Positions 15,243 through 24,436 of a stretch of DNA of 64,000 bases are shown here, one piece after another. Position numbers and translations under genes: made by a program. Position 1 is the first letter of the stretch; every line of letters starts with the position of its first letter. Source of the DNA: Alistipes senegalensis JC50 (GTDB taxonomy: Bacteria > Bacteroidota > Bacteroidia > Bacteroidales > Rikenellaceae); assembly GCF_025145645.1 (NCBI RefSeq), contig NZ_CP102252.1, positions 1,798,001 through 1,862,000 on the forward strand, read 5' to 3'. The notes below the pieces were generated by a model. It saw nothing but the letters and a program-made list of their open reading frames with translations, did not search any database and had not been told where the DNA came from.

Positions 15243-16955
15243 ATGGTTATGAAATCGAATGTCTTGTTGTGGGCCGTCACGATGGCGGCGTCGGGGCTGT
15301 GTCTGCATGTCGCCGGCAGCCCTTCCGGCTCCGGAGAGTCGGAAAAAGCGGCAGCCGGAAATATCCGGGATTATCTTCATGCCGAATTTCCCTGTGCCGT
15401 GACGCAGGTCGATGCCGGGCTGGAAAGCATAAGGGTCTGCGGGCGGACGGACGGTGACGGTCCGTTCAGTCTCTGCGAACTGATGCCTTCCGGGGAGATC
15501 GGCGATGCCGGGGCGTTCCGGTGCCGGCTCGGGGAGAAGGAACTCGTTTTCGACCGGACTTTCGACCGTTATGCAATGCGGGAGGGCGTGTCGTATGACC
15601 GCACATTGTCCCGATGGGTCATCGTCAGGACCGGGGACCCGGAAAACCGGCCGGTGTCGCATGCCCGCTATGCGGATCGGATCGAGCCGCAGCAGCTGAC
15701 TCAGCCGCTTTCCCCCGCCTCGAAAAAGGGGTTGGGGGATGTGCATGCGGATTCGCTGATGGTCCGCGATCTGGACGCACTCGGCATCACGAGCGCTACG
15801 GTCAATATCCGGATCACGACCTTCATGTACTCCCGGCCCGGGCCGCGGCGGATCGAACATGTCTACGGAGGGGAGAAATACTATTTCGATGCGGGATATG
15901 TGGGGGCGCTCGATGAAACGTTGGGGGTTTGCCGGGACCGCCGGATCGCGGTGGCGGCGATCATCCTGATCAACAATGCGGCCTCCGCCGCCGATCCCGT
16001 GATCGGGCCCTTGCTGCAACATCCCGACTACACGTCCGAAGGGAACTATTCGATGCCCGACATGTCTGCTTTCCGCAGCGTCCGGGCCTATGCGGCGGCC
16101 CTCGATTTCTTGGCCGGACGCTATTGCCGGCCGGACGGGCGTTACGGCCGGATACATTATTGGATCATGCACAACGAGGTGGATTCGGGACTGGAATGGA
16201 CCAACATGGGACCCGGCAAACCCGTGGAGGTTTATATGGATGCCTATGTGAAATCCATGCGTTTATGCCACAGCATTGTGCGGCGCTACGACGCCCATGC
16301 CTGGGTGATGGCATCGCATACGCATGCGTGGGCCGTTGCCGACAATCCGAAGACCTATGCCACGCGGGAAATGCTGGAGATTCTGAATGACTATTGCCGG
16401 GCCGAAGGGGATTTCAGATGGGGCCTGGCTTTCCATTGCTATCCCCACAGCCTTTACGAACCCAAGACGTGGCTCGATGAAAAGGCGCTGTATACGGACG
16501 ATACGCCGATCGTCACCTACAAGAATCTGGAGGTGCTCGACCGCTGGATACGGTCGCTGCGAAACTGCTACGAGGGGCGGCTGAAGCGTCCTCTCTGGCT
16601 GTCGGAGAACGGAACGAACTCGCCGAGCTATTCCGAACGGGACCAGTGCGAACAGGCGGCGGGGTTTGCGTGGGGATGGAAAAAGATCGCCGCGCTGGAC
16701 GGAATAGACGCCCATGTGTGGCACAACTGGGCGGACCATGAGAAGGAGTACGGTCTGCTCATCGGTTTGCGCAAGCTCCCCAAAGAGGGGCGGGAGCCGA
16801 AAGAGGTCTGGCATGTCTACCGGGCGGCGGGGACTCCGCACGAAGAGGAGGCGTTCCGGAAATACCTGCCGGTGATAGGCATCGGCGACTGGAATATCAT
16901 TCGTGATGTCCCCGATTCCTGTAATCTTTCGGCGACACGCCGAAGTGCTTTTTGA
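15243..16955 (+). CDS. Secreted DUF5722-like TIM-barrel glycosidase candidate
   Basis: The product of 570 residues has a signal peptide (VLLWAVTMAASGLCLHVAG). The pattern resembles clan-A glycosidases: HNE at 310-312 (E312, likely acid/base), and LSENG with E455 as the likely nucleophile, joined by strand-helix repeats (WVMASHTHAW, WGLAFHCYPHS). I place it in the DUF5722 family from memory of the HNEVDSG and NWADHE-type sequences. The substrate is unknown. The ATG at 15243 is one base after the previous stop. The last 20 codons overlap the 3' end of the convergent regulator gene. Confidence 0.6.
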   Translation: MVMKSNVLLWAVTMAASGLCLHVAGSPSGSGESEKAAAGNIRDYLHAEFPCAVTQVDAGLESIRVCGRTDGDGPFSLCELMPSGEIGDAGAFRCRLGEKELVFDRTFDRYAMREGVSYDRTLSRWVIVRTGDPENRPVSHARYADRIEPQQLTQPLSPASKKGLGDVHADSLMVRDLDALGITSATVNIRITTFMYSRPGPRRIEHVYGGEKYYFDAGYVGALDETLGVCRDRRIAVAAIILINNAASAADPVIGPLLQHPDYTSEGNYSMPDMSAFRSVRAYAAALDFLAGRYCRPDGRYGRIHYWIMHNEVDSGLEWTNMGPGKPVEVYMDAYVKSMRLCHSIVRRYDAHAWVMASHTHAWAVADNPKTYATREMLEILNDYCRAEGDFRWGLAFHCYPHSLYEPKTWLDEKALYTDDTPIVTYKNLEVLDRWIRSLRNCYEGRLKRPLWLSENGTNSPSYSERDQCEQAAGFAWGWKKIAALDGIDAHVWHNWADHEKEYGLLIGLRKLPKEGREPKEVWHVYRAAGTPHEEEAFRKYLPVIGIGDWNIIRDVPDSCNLSATRRSAF

Positions 16956-19900
16956 AAATTACCGAAAAGTGGGTGTAGTTGCTGAACCCCACGTTTTCGG
17001 CCACCTCGTAAAGATTCCACGAGCCCTCCTCGATCATCTCTGCGGCCCGCCGCAACCGGTATGCGCGGATGAAATCGGCGGGAGCCATGTTGGTCAGTCC
17101 TTTCAGCTTGCGGTAGAAGCTGGTCCGGCTGAAAGCCATTTCGCTTGCGATCTCGTCGATGTTCAGCTCCATGTCGGACAGCGACTTTTCCAGCAGCTCC
17201 ATCAGCTTGTCCATGAATTTGCGGTCGAATGCGTTCAGTTTTACCGGAGGCTCCTCCCGGCCGGTTTTCGACCGGGCTGAAAAATAGTAGCTGCGCAGCT
17301 TGCTCCGGTTGCGGAACTGGTTGCCGATCAGCAGCAGCAGGTATTCGACGTTGAAAGGCTTGCAGACGTAGGCGTCGGCCCCGTGCGTCAGTCCTTCGAT
17401 CTGTTCGGGCATCGAGGTTTTCGCCGTGAGCAGGATTACGGGGATGTGGCTCAGGTCCGGATGCTGTTTGACCCGGGCGCACAGTTCGTAACCGGACAAT
17501 CCCGGCATCACTACGTCGCTCAGGATCAGGTCCGGGCTTTCGCTCTGCAAGATTTCCCACGCTCGGGTGCCGTCGGTCGCCTCGATCACGTTGTACTCTT
17601 CGCCGAGCATCTGTCTGAAATAGATCATCAGTTCGGTGTTGTCCTCTGCCACCAGAATCGTGTATTCGTGTTTCCCGGCGTCTTGCTGTTCCGATGTCCG
17701 GCCGATGTCCGCCGGGATCGGGGATTCGGCGTCGGATTCGGGGATGCCGGCTCCCGCTTTCTCCTCCGGAGAGTAGATGTCGCCGGAAGGAAGGATGAAC
17801 GAGAATTTCATTCCCGTCGGCTTCCGGAGTTCGGCGATGATTTTTCCGCGGTGCATCTCGACCAGCCGCAGGGTGTAATGGAGTCCGATGCCGCTTCCCG
17901 TGTAATCGGGTCTCAGCCCCGCGGGAGATTCGATCTGGCGGTACCGGACGAACAGTTCGCCGAGCTTGTCCTCGGGAACTCCCGGCCCGTTGTCGGATAC
18001 GGAGATCTCCAGATACCTTTCCTGCGGGGATTCTATTCCGTAGTGTTCGTGGACCTCCAGGATGCTGCGCTCCTCGGCGACGATCTCGATCCGGCCGTTC
18101 TCGGGCGTGTATTTCATGGCGTTGGAGAGCAGGTTGTGCATGATTTTCTCGATCTTGTCCGGATCATACCAGATCTCCAGAGGACGGACCTGCGGGGAGA
18201 AGACGACGGATATGTTCTTTTCGGCGGCGACGATCCGGTAGCTGTTGACGATGGTTTCCAGTTCGGCCGCAATGTCCGCGCGGACGATTTTCAGCGAGAG
18301 CATGCCGTCTTCCATCTTCCTGAAATCCAGCAGCTGATCCATCAGCCGGTGCAGCTGGCTGCAATTCCGGTGGATCGTCGTCAGCAGTTTCCCGGCGCTG
18401 CTTTCCGGGTCGATCAGCCGCATGAGCTGCTGGGTCGGGGCGGAGATCAGCGTCAGGGGTGTGCGCAGTTCGTGGGAGATGTTGGTGAAAAAGGTCATTT
18501 TCATTTCGTTCACGTCCTGCTCCCGTTTGTGCTCGTTGGCTTCCAGCTCCAGACGCTCCTGCTGGAGCCGGATTTTGATGCGCAGGTTGGTGAAGAACAG
18601 GATGGCGGCCGTGAGCAGCAGGATATAGACGGCCCAGGCCCACCAGGTCGCCCACGGAGCGGGCTTCACGGTGATCCTCAGTGTCGCGGGGACGGCGCTT
18701 TCCAGTCCGTCGCCGTTGATGGCCTTGACCTGAAAGACATAGTCGCCCGGAGTGAAGTTGGAGTATGAAGCCCGGCGGTACTCCCCGACGAAATTCCATT
18801 TTTCGTCGAAGCCTTCGAGCTTGTAGGCATAGGTGAGTTTGCGCGGGGACAGAAAGTCGATTCCCGAATAGTCGATCGTGATGACCGAGTGTTTGTGGGA
18901 GAGCGTGATCCGGTCGGTGCAGGAGACAGGCTTTTTCAGTACGGAGCCCTTTTCCGCCGGAACGACGCTTTCGTTTTTGATCTTCAGGTCCTCGATCACC
19001 ACGGGCGACCGGCGGTCGTTCCGGGTCAGGACCTGGGGGTCGAAAAAGGTCAGTCCGTGATTGCCTGTGAAGAATAGGGTGCCGTCGGAACGGAGCAGGC
19101 TCGCCTTTTCGTGGAAAAGGTTGCCTTTCGTGCCGTCGTTCTCGAAGTAGTTGGTGATCGCCATGTCCCGGTCGATCCGGGATATGCCGTAAGCGGTGCT
19201 CAGCCAGATGTCGCCCGTACGGTCCTGCCGGATGCAGGTGATGTCGTTGCAGGGAAGTCCGTCCGCCATGCTCAGCGTGCGGTATTCCGAGCCTTTTACA
19301 TACATGACCCCTTCGTTGTAGCTGCCGAACCAGATTCGCTGCTGGGAGTCTTCGAAAATATCAATGCAATGGCGGCTGATGGCCGAGGTCTCGGGCGACG
19401 GCATTTTTACGGGCGAAACGGACATGGTCTGCGAATCGATGGTGTAAACGTCGTTCCCGAATGCGGAAAAGAGCAGCCGGCCGTCGGAAAGCAGGTAGAC
19501 TTTGGAGATGTTGCCGGAATATATCTTTTCCAACGCTCCGGGGAGGGTGCCGTTTCGGAGCAGGAACAGTCCGCTGGCCAGTCCGAACCAGATATTTCCG
19601 GCCCGGTCTTCCGTGATCGTCGCGGACCCGATTCCCCGGTGCGGGATCGTGTGCAGCACGGCGATCTTGCCGTCGCTGTCGTATGTTGCCACCGCGAGCT
19701 GTTCCGCGCCGGCGATCCACAGCCGGTGCCGTGAGTCGATGAAGAGCTCTTCGACCAGATTGTTCGTTTTGAATATCGGGGAGTTCGAGGTGTCGTATCT
19801 TCTGACCGTGCGGTCCTTGCCGTAAAACCAGAGCCCCCGGTAGCGCGTTCCCACCCACAAGTTCCGGTGTTCGTCCTCGACGATCCGCGTGGAGAAAACA

Positions 19901-20928
19901 TCCTTGAAGGTGCCGTCGATCTCGTGGTCGAGATTGAAAAAACTGTGTTGGGGATTGATCACGGCGAAGCCGTTGTCGAACGACCCGATCCATACGTTGT
20001 CCTGCCGATCGACGTAACAGCACAGGGGTTCGCGCGAATGGAGCGGTTCCGTATATTCGGGCGGGTCCTGCTGGAGGGTTTGGCGGAGAGCGTCGTAGAG
20101 GAATATTCCGTCGGCCGAGGTCCCGATCAGGTATTTGAGCGGTCGGATCTCCCGGATGAAGTGGATGTAAGCCTTGTTCAGGGCCGGATTCGACGCCAGA
20201 ATGGCCGGTGTTTCCAGGAAGGAGGCTGTCGCCGGATCGAAAAGGGTAATGCCCGAACCGGTTCCGAGCATGAATATCCCCTGGGGATCGGGACAGATGC
20301 AGGTCACGCTTTTGTCGCGGTCGAGCGCAACGGGCGTCCAGACCGCTCCGTTCCGGCAGGCCAGTCCCCTGTGGGTGCCGGCCCACAGGTTCCCCGACTT
20401 GTCTTCCACCAGCGTGCTGACCGTAGCGGCCCGGAGGTTTTCGTCGGGAACCATCTCCACGCATCGGTTCTGCGGGTCGATTTTCCCGATGCCCGAGGTG
20501 GTGGTGGCCCAGATCGCGCCGTGCGAGTCTTCGGTGATGGAGAGCACGTAACGCGGGCCGGGCATCTTGTAACGCAGGAACCTGTCGTGCGTGAAGTCGT
20601 AACGGTTGATTCCCGTGCTGGTGCCGACCCACAGCTGGTGGCGGGAGTCGAGAAAAAGACTATATATCATGTCGTTGTCCAGCGAAAGCGAATCGTTCTT
20701 GTCGTGGAAGAAATGCTTGAATTCGTAGCCGTTGTAGCGGTTCAGCCCTCTCGCCGTGGCTATCCACACGTATCCGAGACTGTCCTGGCAGAAGTTCCGG
20801 ACGCACAGGTGGCTCGGATTGGGCGAGACGGCGCTGCCCGGGCGGGCGGCATAGTCATGCGTCCCTCCCCGGGTATGGCAGGATAAGAAGCTGAACAACA
20901 GTATACATAGGGAGGTTCTGATCGACAT
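16897..20928 (-). CDS. Hybrid two-component system regulator (sensor kinase plus response regulator)
   Basis: This 1343-residue protein carries a whole signalling pathway. After a signal peptide come two seven-bladed regulator propellers (repeats like SLGYVWIATARGLNRYNG) and a Y_Y_Y domain (about 690-760), which together form the periplasmic ligand sensor. One membrane segment (about 775-795) follows, then HisKA with H819 in NISHELRTPL and an HATPase domain (DNGPGVPEDKLGELF, SGIGLHYT). A receiver domain with D1138 (LSDVVMPG) and a C-terminal AraC-type helix-turn-helix complete it. Such proteins sense oligosaccharides and switch on their PUL. It is divergent from the susC gene at 21232. Confidence 0.93.
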   Translation of the reverse strand: MSIRTSLCILLFSFLSCHTRGGTHDYAARPGSAVSPNPSHLCVRNFCQDSLGYVWIATARGLNRYNGYEFKHFFHDKNDSLSLDNDMIYSLFLDSRHQLWVGTSTGINRYDFTHDRFLRYKMPGPRYVLSITEDSHGAIWATTTSGIGKIDPQNRCVEMVPDENLRAATVSTLVEDKSGNLWAGTHRGLACRNGAVWTPVALDRDKSVTCICPDPQGIFMLGTGSGITLFDPATASFLETPAILASNPALNKAYIHFIREIRPLKYLIGTSADGIFLYDALRQTLQQDPPEYTEPLHSREPLCCYVDRQDNVWIGSFDNGFAVINPQHSFFNLDHEIDGTFKDVFSTRIVEDEHRNLWVGTRYRGLWFYGKDRTVRRYDTSNSPIFKTNNLVEELFIDSRHRLWIAGAEQLAVATYDSDGKIAVLHTIPHRGIGSATITEDRAGNIWFGLASGLFLLRNGTLPGALEKIYSGNISKVYLLSDGRLLFSAFGNDVYTIDSQTMSVSPVKMPSPETSAISRHCIDIFEDSQQRIWFGSYNEGVMYVKGSEYRTLSMADGLPCNDITCIRQDRTGDIWLSTAYGISRIDRDMAITNYFENDGTKGNLFHEKASLLRSDGTLFFTGNHGLTFFDPQVLTRNDRRSPVVIEDLKIKNESVVPAEKGSVLKKPVSCTDRITLSHKHSVITIDYSGIDFLSPRKLTYAYKLEGFDEKWNFVGEYRRASYSNFTPGDYVFQVKAINGDGLESAVPATLRITVKPAPWATWWAWAVYILLLTAAILFFTNLRIKIRLQQERLELEANEHKREQDVNEMKMTFFTNISHELRTPLTLISAPTQQLMRLIDPESSAGKLLTTIHRNCSQLHRLMDQLLDFRKMEDGMLSLKIVRADIAAELETIVNSYRIVAAEKNISVVFSPQVRPLEIWYDPDKIEKIMHNLLSNAMKYTPENGRIEIVAEERSILEVHEHYGIESPQERYLEISVSDNGPGVPEDKLGELFVRYRQIESPAGLRPDYTGSGIGLHYTLRLVEMHRGKIIAELRKPTGMKFSFILPSGDIYSPEEKAGAGIPESDAESPIPADIGRTSEQQDAGKHEYTILVAEDNTELMIYFRQMLGEEYNVIEATDGTRAWEILQSESPDLILSDVVMPGLSGYELCARVKQHPDLSHIPVILLTAKTSMPEQIEGLTHGADAYVCKPFNVEYLLLLIGNQFRNRSKLRSYYFSARSKTGREEPPVKLNAFDRKFMDKLMELLEKSLSDMELNIDEIASEMAFSRTSFYRKLKGLTNMAPADFIRAYRLRRAAEMIEEGSWNLYEVAENVGFSNYTHFSVIFKKHFGVSPKDYRNRGHHE

Positions 20929-20957
20929 AAGGTCCGGGTTTTCGTCAAAAGGTCAAG

Positions 20958-20989
20958 GAAAGATAAGTAATTTTTCAGGACGGAACAAC
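20958..20989 (-). promoter_or_regulatory. Possible promoter of the hybrid regulator
   Basis: The minus strand has GTTG (20989-20986), 20 bases, then TATCTTTC (20965-20958), a seven-of-eight match to the -7 consensus, about 30 bases before the ATG. Confidence 0.4.
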
Positions 20990-21084
20990 GGGGGTACCGG
21001 AAAACGAAATAATTTGAACGAATTTACAAAGTTTATCGGAAACGGATCGACCGGGATATGAAAAAAATTGAACGGGGCGAGACT

Positions 21085-21114
21085 CTTGTTCTGTTATTTT
21101 ATTAAATAATTTTG
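21085..21114 (+). promoter_or_regulatory. Promoter of the susCD operon
   Basis: CTTG (21085-21088), 18 bases, then TAATTTTG (21107-21114), a perfect TAnnTTTG. It is the only good match in the region between the regulator and susC. Confidence 0.55.
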
Positions 21115-21231
21115 TCATACCTGAAATCAACCTTTAATCCAGCCTATGACAAATTCTTTTTTCTATCGGTATGCCGGATTCCGGCGGTTCATTTTCGAGA
21201 ATCCAAAAATTGTCAACTAACCCATCATGTT

Positions 21232-24200
21232 ATGCTAAAACTTTTACGTTCCGGAATAACATTCCTGATTCCGGTGTTATTCTCGTTTTTCTGTGTCGGG
21301 CCGGTCTTTTCCCAAAACCGGCCGCTGACCGTCAAGGGTGTGGTGCGTGATGCCAACGGTATGGAGATGGCGGGCGTGACGGTTCTGCTCAAAAACTCGT
21401 CGGTGGGTACGGTCACCGATTCGGGCGGCGCCTTTACGATTTCGGTCCCCGGCAGGGAGAGCGTGCTCGTCTTCTCTTTCATGGGCTACAAGCCCGAGGA
21501 GGTGCCCGTCGGCACCCATCTCGCACTTGAAGTCACGCTGCGGGAGGAGGCTTCGGCCATCGAGGACGTGGTCGTGGTCGGCTACGGTGTGCAGAAGAAG
21601 GTCTCGGTGACCGGCTCCGTCTCCTCCGTGAGTGCCAGCGACATCAAGAAGAGCACTTCGGCGAGCCTGTCCAGTGCGTTGGCGGGCCGGATTTCGGGTC
21701 TGGCTTCGACCCAATCGACGGGCGGCCAGCCCGGTGCCGATGATGCCGTGCTTTACCTGCGCGGCGCCGGTACGACCAATGTGACCAGTCCGCTGATCCT
21801 GATCGACGGTGTGCCCCGTGACAACATTCGCACGATCGATCCCAATGAGGTGGAATCCATTTCGGTGCTGAAAGATGCTTCGGCGACGGCTGTTTTCGGA
21901 GTCCGCGGCGCCAACGGCGTCATCCTCATCACCACGCGCCGCGGCCAGGAAGGCAAGGCCAAGCTCTCGATCAACGCGACGCAGAGTTTCGCCACTTTCG
22001 CCAAGCGTCCGGAGCGCCTGCACTCGCTGGACTACCTGCGCATGCGCAACGAAGCGCTGACCAACGACGGCAAGGCCGGGATCGACCCCGAGTTGTTCGC
22101 CATGTACGAGAACCCGCTCAAAGGGCTCGATCCCAACGACCCGGACTATGCGGCGAAAGCCGCCAACCGGCGCTACCTCTATCCGGACATCGACCAGTAC
22201 CGCGCGATGTTCAAGCAGTTCGCGCCCCAGACCACGGTCAATGCCAATGTGTCGGGCGGCACGAAGCGGCTCTCCTATTTTGTCAATGTGGGCTACACCT
22301 ATCAGGGCGGCCACCTGAAAACCGAACCCAAGTCGAAACTGGGTTACGATGCTTCGATGCGTATGAACCGCTGGAGCTTCCGTTCGAATCTCGACTACAA
22401 ACTGACCGAGTCGCTGAAAGCGTCGCTGAATCTGGGCACCTATATCGAGACGGTCGGTATGCCGAGTTATTCGGTGGCCGGATTCGGCGATCCCCAGACG
22501 ATGACCGGCGCCATGTTCTGGTACTCTTCGCTGATGCTTCCGCTGTCGCCCGGTCCGCTGACGCTTCCCGATCACGGGGTGGGCATTCCCGGAGGCGGTT
22601 TCCTGGGCGCTTATTCCCCGGTGACGGGCGGAACCTATCTTGCCGTTTCGGGCTACGAATATGCCAACGGGTTCGGCTACCACAACCGGGTCAATGCCAA
22701 CCTGAACTCCACGTTCGCACTGGAATGGGATTTGGGCAGACTCGTGACCAAGGGTCTCGTGCTGCGCGGCATGATCTCTTACGACGCCGTTTCGCAGACA
22801 TCGACCGAGGGTGTCAAGCGCAGCAAGAACTACGCCCTGCAAGTGGGCAGCGACGGGGAGTCGTTCAACTACATCAACAATTTCACCGACGATATCAACA
22901 TGATCGTCTACAAGGGCGCCGGTACGTCGTACAAGATCAACATGCAGGCGATCCTCTCCTACAACCGCACGTTCGGCCGCCATACCGTGGGCGCGACGTT
23001 CGTGGCCCAGCGCGACCATTGGGAGTCGGGCGGCGGTGAAATGCCTTACAACGTCGTGGGTATCGCGGCGCGCGCCACCTATGATTACGATAACCGCTAT
23101 TTCGCCGAATTCAACCTCGGTTACAACGGTTCGGAACAATTCTCTCCCGCGAAGCGTTTCGGCGTTTTCCCCGCAGTGTCGGTCGGTTGGGTGGTCAGCA
23201 ATGAATCGTGGCTGAAGGACAACAATGTTCTGACCAACCTCAAATTGCGCGCCTCCTACGGCAAAGTCGGCAATGACCAGATGAACGCCGCCCGTTTCAT
23301 GTATCTCGACCAGATCTCCGTAGCAGGCGGCGGCTACCTCCCCAGCCTGGGTCTGGGCCAGCGTATCAATGAAGCGATCGTCGGCAATACCGGCATCACC
23401 TGGGAGACAGCCTCGAAATACAACGTCGGTGTCGATGTGGGACTGTTCCGCGATCTCTCGCTTTCGGTGGACCTCTTCCGTGAAGACCGCAACGACATTC
23501 TCACGCAGCGCAACACGATTCCTGCGTTCCAGGGCATCACGGCGGCGCAGCTGCCCCGTGTCAACATGGGCGAGGTCGAGAACAAGGGCATCGAGTTCGA
23601 GGTGAGCTATAACAAGCAGATCACCAAGGACCTGCATCTGTCGATCAGCGGGAATTTCGGACTGAACCGCAACGAGGTGAAGTTCGCCGATGAAATTCCT
23701 CTCGGCGAAGGGTATGCCTACCAGTACCGCAAGACCGGCTATTCGCTCGGTCAGGAGTTCGGATACCTGATCGACCGGTCGAACAACGGCGGGTACTGGA
23801 CCAAGGAAACGCTCGCTTCGACGGATCTCGTCTATGATTTCGGCACGCCCCGTCCCGGCGACTTCGTCTACCGCGATCTCAACGGCGACGGCCATATCAA
23901 CGAACGGGACATGGCGCCTGTCGGCAACGGCACCGTGCCGCGCCGCACCTACGGCCTTTCGCTCGGGCTGAGCTGGAAAGGACTCGATTTCAGCGTGTTC
24001 TTTCAGGGGCTGGGCGGCTTCCATTCCGTCTACCTGGGCAATATGGTGACCGAAACCGCCCTGGAAGGTTCCTATTTCAACTGGCATCGCCATGCGTGGA
24101 CCGAGGAGCGCTGGAAGAACGGCGATAAGATCACTTACCCGGCTTTGGGAACGTCGAACAACACCAATCATCAGCGGAACGACTTTTTCATTCAGGACAA

Positions 24201-24417
24201 GACCTTCCTGCGGCTCAAGAACATGGAGATCGGCTACACGATTCCCGCACACCTGCTGCGCAGGGCCGGCATTACGAATCTCCGCATTTTCCTGAGCGGT
24301 CAGAATCTGGTCACCTGGTCGCGGCTGCTGGCCGATCACCTCGATCCGGAGCCTTTGAACCCGATGCACTACCCGCTGACCCGGATGTTCAACATCGGTG
24401 TAAACCTTTCTTTCTAA
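21232..24417 (+). CDS. SusC-type TonB-dependent outer-membrane transporter 1
   Basis: This 1061-residue beta-barrel transporter imports oligosaccharides with its SusD partner using TonB energy. A signal peptide ends near VFSQ. A carboxypeptidase-D-like regulatory domain follows (VKGVVRDANGMEMAGVTVLLKN), then the SusC signature EDVVVVGYGVQKK, the plug domain (SLSSALAGRISGL, VESISVLKDASATAVFGVRG) and the barrel, ending in NIGVNLSF with the aromatic terminal residue needed for barrel insertion. A frame upstream to 21112 overlaps the promoter, so the ATG at 21232 is chosen. susD follows 19 bases later. Confidence 0.95.
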   Translation: MLKLLRSGITFLIPVLFSFFCVGPVFSQNRPLTVKGVVRDANGMEMAGVTVLLKNSSVGTVTDSGGAFTISVPGRESVLVFSFMGYKPEEVPVGTHLALEVTLREEASAIEDVVVVGYGVQKKVSVTGSVSSVSASDIKKSTSASLSSALAGRISGLASTQSTGGQPGADDAVLYLRGAGTTNVTSPLILIDGVPRDNIRTIDPNEVESISVLKDASATAVFGVRGANGVILITTRRGQEGKAKLSINATQSFATFAKRPERLHSLDYLRMRNEALTNDGKAGIDPELFAMYENPLKGLDPNDPDYAAKAANRRYLYPDIDQYRAMFKQFAPQTTVNANVSGGTKRLSYFVNVGYTYQGGHLKTEPKSKLGYDASMRMNRWSFRSNLDYKLTESLKASLNLGTYIETVGMPSYSVAGFGDPQTMTGAMFWYSSLMLPLSPGPLTLPDHGVGIPGGGFLGAYSPVTGGTYLAVSGYEYANGFGYHNRVNANLNSTFALEWDLGRLVTKGLVLRGMISYDAVSQTSTEGVKRSKNYALQVGSDGESFNYINNFTDDINMIVYKGAGTSYKINMQAILSYNRTFGRHTVGATFVAQRDHWESGGGEMPYNVVGIAARATYDYDNRYFAEFNLGYNGSEQFSPAKRFGVFPAVSVGWVVSNESWLKDNNVLTNLKLRASYGKVGNDQMNAARFMYLDQISVAGGGYLPSLGLGQRINEAIVGNTGITWETASKYNVGVDVGLFRDLSLSVDLFREDRNDILTQRNTIPAFQGITAAQLPRVNMGEVENKGIEFEVSYNKQITKDLHLSISGNFGLNRNEVKFADEIPLGEGYAYQYRKTGYSLGQEFGYLIDRSNNGGYWTKETLASTDLVYDFGTPRPGDFVYRDLNGDGHINERDMAPVGNGTVPRRTYGLSLGLSWKGLDFSVFFQGLGGFHSVYLGNMVTETALEGSYFNWHRHAWTEERWKNGDKITYPALGTSNNTNHQRNDFFIQDKTFLRLKNMEIGYTIPAHLLRRAGITNLRIFLSGQNLVTWSRLLADHLDPEPLNPMHYPLTRMFNIGVNLSF

Positions 24418-24436
24418 CCCGAGGAATACCAAGATT

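Larger units (their letters stand above)
20929..21231. other. Divergent regulatory region between regulator and susC
   Basis: The 303 bases hold both promoters and a susC leader of about 110 bases. The leader contains a small hairpin GCCGG-att-CCGGC (21173-21185). The AraC-type domain of the regulator would be expected to bind here, but no clear direct repeat was found by eye. Confidence 0.5.
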
